Both the position numbers and the translations under genes were made by a program. The notes beneath the pieces were generated by a model, which did no database searches, was not told the DNA's origin, and saw only the letters and a program-made list of their open reading frames with translations. A stretch of DNA of 64,000 bases, from assembly GCF_048773025.1 (NCBI RefSeq), contig NC_133558.1, positions 39,838,501 to 39,902,500 on the forward strand. Reading direction: 5' to 3'. Positions 61,312 to 64,000 of this stretch are shown here, one piece after another. This stretch comes from Camelus bactrianus. Taxonomy: Eukaryota; Chordata; Mammalia; Artiodactyla; Camelidae. Within the stretch, counting starts at the first letter, position 1; each line of letters opens with the position of its first letter.

Positions 61312-62798
61312 CTGTAAGTGAAACCCCTCATCTCTTACTCTTTGAACTGTACGCAACAAACTGACATATCATAATTTCCTTTGAAGTGAAAGACTAATCT
61401 CTAAGTTTATACAACAAAAAGTTTGCAATAACTGGGTATCCAACTGGAAAAACTTAAGGTGGATACAGATCTCAAACTTTAAACAAGCAGAAATCCCCAA
61501 GAGTTCAAAAATTTAATTAAAGACAGTGAGCCCATGAAAGCAAAAAAGAAACAAAAGGATGTTTAAGAAGCTCAGAACTGGGAAGGTCTTTCTTTCTCTG
61601 AAATACAACAAACCCAAAAGGCTTAAAATAAATATAATTTTTAAGTGTAGTCAGATTTATTCATTTTTTGATATCTAACCTTTACAGCTACCCCCAAAGT
61701 AAAAGCCTTAGCTCTGTATATATTTGGACAGATTAAATTTCCTAAAAATTTTTTTCCTGAGAAAATTCCATAAATATTCTCCCTTTCTAACATTTTCAGA
61801 GCGAGTTATAAGAATTACATCTACGGAGAAGTGATAAATCTAAGCACTGTACTAAGCACGTCTACAAACATCGGTTAACTCAGTTAGCTGTGACAATTCT
61901 GGAATAAAGGGTTAAGAGCACAAGCAAGCTGCAGGGTTTCCCCCAGGGCTTCCGACTCTCTGACTCTTACACCAGACCAACACTACTTCTCTAGGACAAA
62001 CATATAAACACAAGAGAAGCCTTCTATTTCCCTAATGGTGAACACACTGAACATAAAGAAGGTCAAATTTACAGAGCTCTTCTTAGAAAATCAGGAGACT
62101 ATTTGCTTCTGCAATAATTTTTATTTCTTCTTCATGGTCTTTATAACAGTAGTGGATGTGAAATAGCAGGGAAATACAGTGAACTGTTTTATTAAAAATA
62201 AAATACTGATCAATAAGTTATCACTAAGTATAGATTATGGCATGTCTATCACTATATTCAAAAGCTCCTTTGTACTGAATTCGGATATCATATGGAGCAG
62301 AGCATTACTTTTTATCACACGTGGGAGAATGACACCCAAACTATGGTTTCTGAACTGGCTACTTTTCCCCCCTTACCATCAGTGGAAGTGATAAAGTAAC
62401 CTCTTCATTCGTGTATCAAAGGAGTGAGATCACTGCCAGAAACTAGAATGCCTGCCGTTAGTAGCAACAGTTTTGAGATAATGGAAGGTTCTACAATGCC
62501 TGCAGTTAGTAGCAAGTTTTGAGATAATGGAAAGTTCATCAATTCCTATGGAAAGTATGAACAGCCTCTCCTTGGATGAGGCCACTGTGAATGTCACTAC
62601 GTCACTGTTGCCGGCAAATGGATTTGAATTCAAAATATTGCTTTATCCAATGGACCAGAAATGAAACCCCCAGAAAATATATTTACATATATAGGCTTTT
62701 AAAACCCTCTATACTTTCTGTACCTGTAGTATTGGTCTTTACACTATGTAAATATACAAATTCATACACACATGTCTGAAAATGACTAAAGAAAATAC
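61312..62798 (-). other. Intron, including half of the duplicated block
   Basis: 1.5 kb. From 62166 on it belongs to the block copied at 38732-39868. It holds a short tandem duplication (about 62445-62530). A family coiled-coil region of about 140 residues (with motifs like NSMLQEEIAMLRLEID) is expected between the exons at 62799 and 61311 but is not visible. Confidence 0.55.
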
Positions 62799-62927
62799 CT
62801 CAGCATTCATTTTATTAGTCTTTTCTGCCTCCTTTTGTTGATGATGGGCCAGGATTTCATCTTGTATTACTCTGGCATTCTGCTCTCGAGAAAGTTGTCT
62901 CTCAGCGTCATTTCGTGCTTCTAAAAC
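62799..62927 (-). CDS. ANKRD26-like, coiled-coil exon
   Basis: 129-bp, 43-residue exon with acceptor ATGTCTCCAG and donor GTATTT, phase 0 at both ends. It reads VLEARNDAERQLSREQNARV, IQDEILAHHQQKEAEKTNKM, NAE. The family equivalent is VLEERNDAQRQLSREQNARI, LQDGILTNHLSKQKEIE. The paralogous copy at 39327-39464 is 9 bp longer, so this exon seems to have lost three codons in frame. Open and well conserved in its first half. Confidence 0.88.
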
Positions 62928-63775
62928 CTGGAGACATATTTCATTAGGTTTTGGGTTTTATACCATGAAAAAAATCAAAAAAGCTTAGCAGGGGAATCTT
63001 TTAAAAAATTTTTAAAACTGTTAAAAAGAAGTAGCCTTTTTAAGCACAGGGATCTTTAATGCACATACGTAACTCAAATTCTAATATATATGACAGCTAA
63101 ATTTATCACAGAGGAAAAACACAAGGGATGTAGTATCGTGAAAGAAAAAGTTTTTTAACACTATATAAATTGAGTTATAGTCATTTTACAATGTTGTGTC
63201 AAATTCCAGCCCAGAGCACAATTTTTCAGTTGTACACGAACATATATATAGTCATTGTGACTTTTTTTTTTGTTGTGAGCTACCACAAGATCTTGCATAT
63301 ATTTCCCTGTGCTATACAGTATAGTCTTGTTTATCTGTTCTGCATATGCCTGTCAGTATCTACAAATTTTGAAATCCCAGTGAAAAAAAATTTCTTTGTA
63401 AGGCATTTAACCAGTTCCATCACAGTCTCAAGGCAATTTAGCCTGGATTTTAACTTCAAAAAGCCAAAATTAACACATGGATTTGAATTAAGACTTGTTA
63501 CTTTGTTGAATGGACCAAAACCGTCAATCCTTATGTTAATGATTAAGCTCAATTTAACTTCCATTCCTTCACTCAGAAAAGACACAGAGCATCTATTAGA
63601 TGCCAAGAACACCAAGAAACTAGCAAGTTAAGCTCTAAATGTCATAGTTCATATTTAGGATGAGATAACTTTTATTTGTTTTAAATGAAAATGTAGATGA
63701 ATTCAAAACAGTATTATAAATAATATTGATGAAACAGTGTTAGAGATATGAAATTTTCACCTAAGACTAATTTAC
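62928..63775 (-). other. Intron with young L1 piece
   Basis: 848-bp intron. It contains the L1 3' fragment 63151-63379. The rest matches the duplicate at 39465-39868 up to about 63566. Confidence 0.65.
63151..63379 (-). mobile_element. 5'-truncated L1 3' end, with empty site in the duplicate
   Basis: On the minus strand: ACTGTATAGCACAGGGAAAT and GACACAACATTGTAAAATGA, diagnostic of ungulate L1 3' regions, ending in an A-run (plus T-run at 63151-63156). GTGAAAGAAAAAGTTT (63139-63154) and GTGAAAAAAAATTTCT (63380-63395) are similar flanks, consistent with a target-site duplication. The paralogous site near 39680-39700 lacks the insertion. Confidence 0.82.
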
Positions 63776-63959
63776 CTGATTTGGTTTATTCCTTATGCTC
63801 TTCGGTTTGCATTCTAGTGCTCGGGCAGTGCTTTCAAGTTGTTGGTTCGCGGAAGCTTGCTCATTGCATTCTTTCTCTTTTCTTTTTGAATCATCTTTAG
63901 TTTTACCATATAATATATAAGCATTTTTCTTCTTCTTTGTTTCTTGTTTTGATGTGAAT
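63776..63959 (-). CDS. ANKRD26-like, upstream-most visible exon
   Basis: 184-bp exon, donor GTAAAT, proposed acceptor TTTCACTGCAG. One base completes a split codon, then FTSKQETKKKKNAYILYGKT, KDSKRKEKECNEQASANQQL, ESTARALECKPKSIRNKPNQ. The last 20 residues match the family's ATARALECKLKTVRNKLNQ-type sequence immediately before VLEERNDAQRQ, as expected. The lysine-rich start is less certain: the pyrimidine tract before the acceptor is weak and a start further right, beyond the window, cannot be excluded. The gene continues off the right edge. Confidence 0.7.
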
Positions 63960-64000
63960 CTGCAGTGAAATATGCTTACCTTAAAATTTATTTTGTTAGA
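63960..64000 (-). other. Upstream intron edge
   Basis: Start of the preceding intron on the minus strand. Nothing recognised. Confidence 0.4.

Larger units (their letters stand above)
62166..63566 (-). repeat. Segmental duplication, parental-side block
   Basis: Partner of 38732-39868. It contains the intact exon 62799-62927 and flanking intron. Relative to the other copy it has an extra 229-bp L1 piece (63151-63379) and a second unit of a 40-50 bp tandem repeat near 62490-62530. Confidence 0.9.

Noticed and set aside
61312-61359. Upstream extension of the 171-residue exon to an ATG at 61359
   Set aside because: A good acceptor (TTTCACTTACAG) with matching phase lies at 61312-61314, so the extension is intron read-through.
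62430-62633. Minus-strand open frame shared by both duplicate copies (also 38929-39159) as an exon
   Set aside because: No family similarity, no matching splice sites, and the frames differ between copies through the local tandem duplication. It is better explained as intron.

Overview
The window looks like nuclear DNA from a mammal, most likely a camelid (camel, llama or alpaca). Two tRNA-derived SINEs of the camelid vic-1 type (tRNA-like head with a good B box, A/T-rich AAATAAATAAACC tail) support this, as do several L1 3' ends of the kind seen in even-toed ungulates. No bacterial or viral gene organisation is present.

Left 60% (1 to about 38731): one uninterrupted tandem satellite, entered mid-array. 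The basic unit is a 19-bp G-rich monomer, GATGATGTGGGCTTGGGGA, with 17-20 bp variants. The variants are arranged into long, nearly identical higher-order blocks. A 6531-bp block is duplicated head to tail (about 3200-9730 and 9731-16261), a 5096-bp step follows, and about 9.9 kb from the left end recurs 22905 bp further right. A distinct 1.4-1.6 kb module occurs three times. The long open frames on the minus strand are a by-product of the 19-bp period and I do not annotate them as genes.

Boundary (38732-39868): the array stops abruptly against a partial duplicate of the block at about 62166-63566. This duplicate carries a dead copy of one coiled-coil exon.

Right part (39869-64000): intergenic DNA with SINE, L1 and older repeats, then the 3' portion of a minus-strand gene of the ANKRD26/CCDC144 coiled-coil family. 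I place nine exons between 63959 and 43958. All are open, their splice phases agree, and they encode about 642 residues running into a stop codon. Compared with the family as I know it, two coiled-coil stretches are not visible (one between the second and third visible exons, one between the fourth and fifth). One exon has an internal 26-residue tandem duplication, and the last exon is frameshifted. The 5' part, with any ankyrin repeats, lies beyond the right edge. The large intron at 52867-59163 holds an L1 fragment split by a SINE and an old MaLR-like LTR element.

An ANKRD26-family paralog, a local segmental duplication and a large young-looking satellite side by side suggest a pericentromeric or subtelomeric setting; that is inference.
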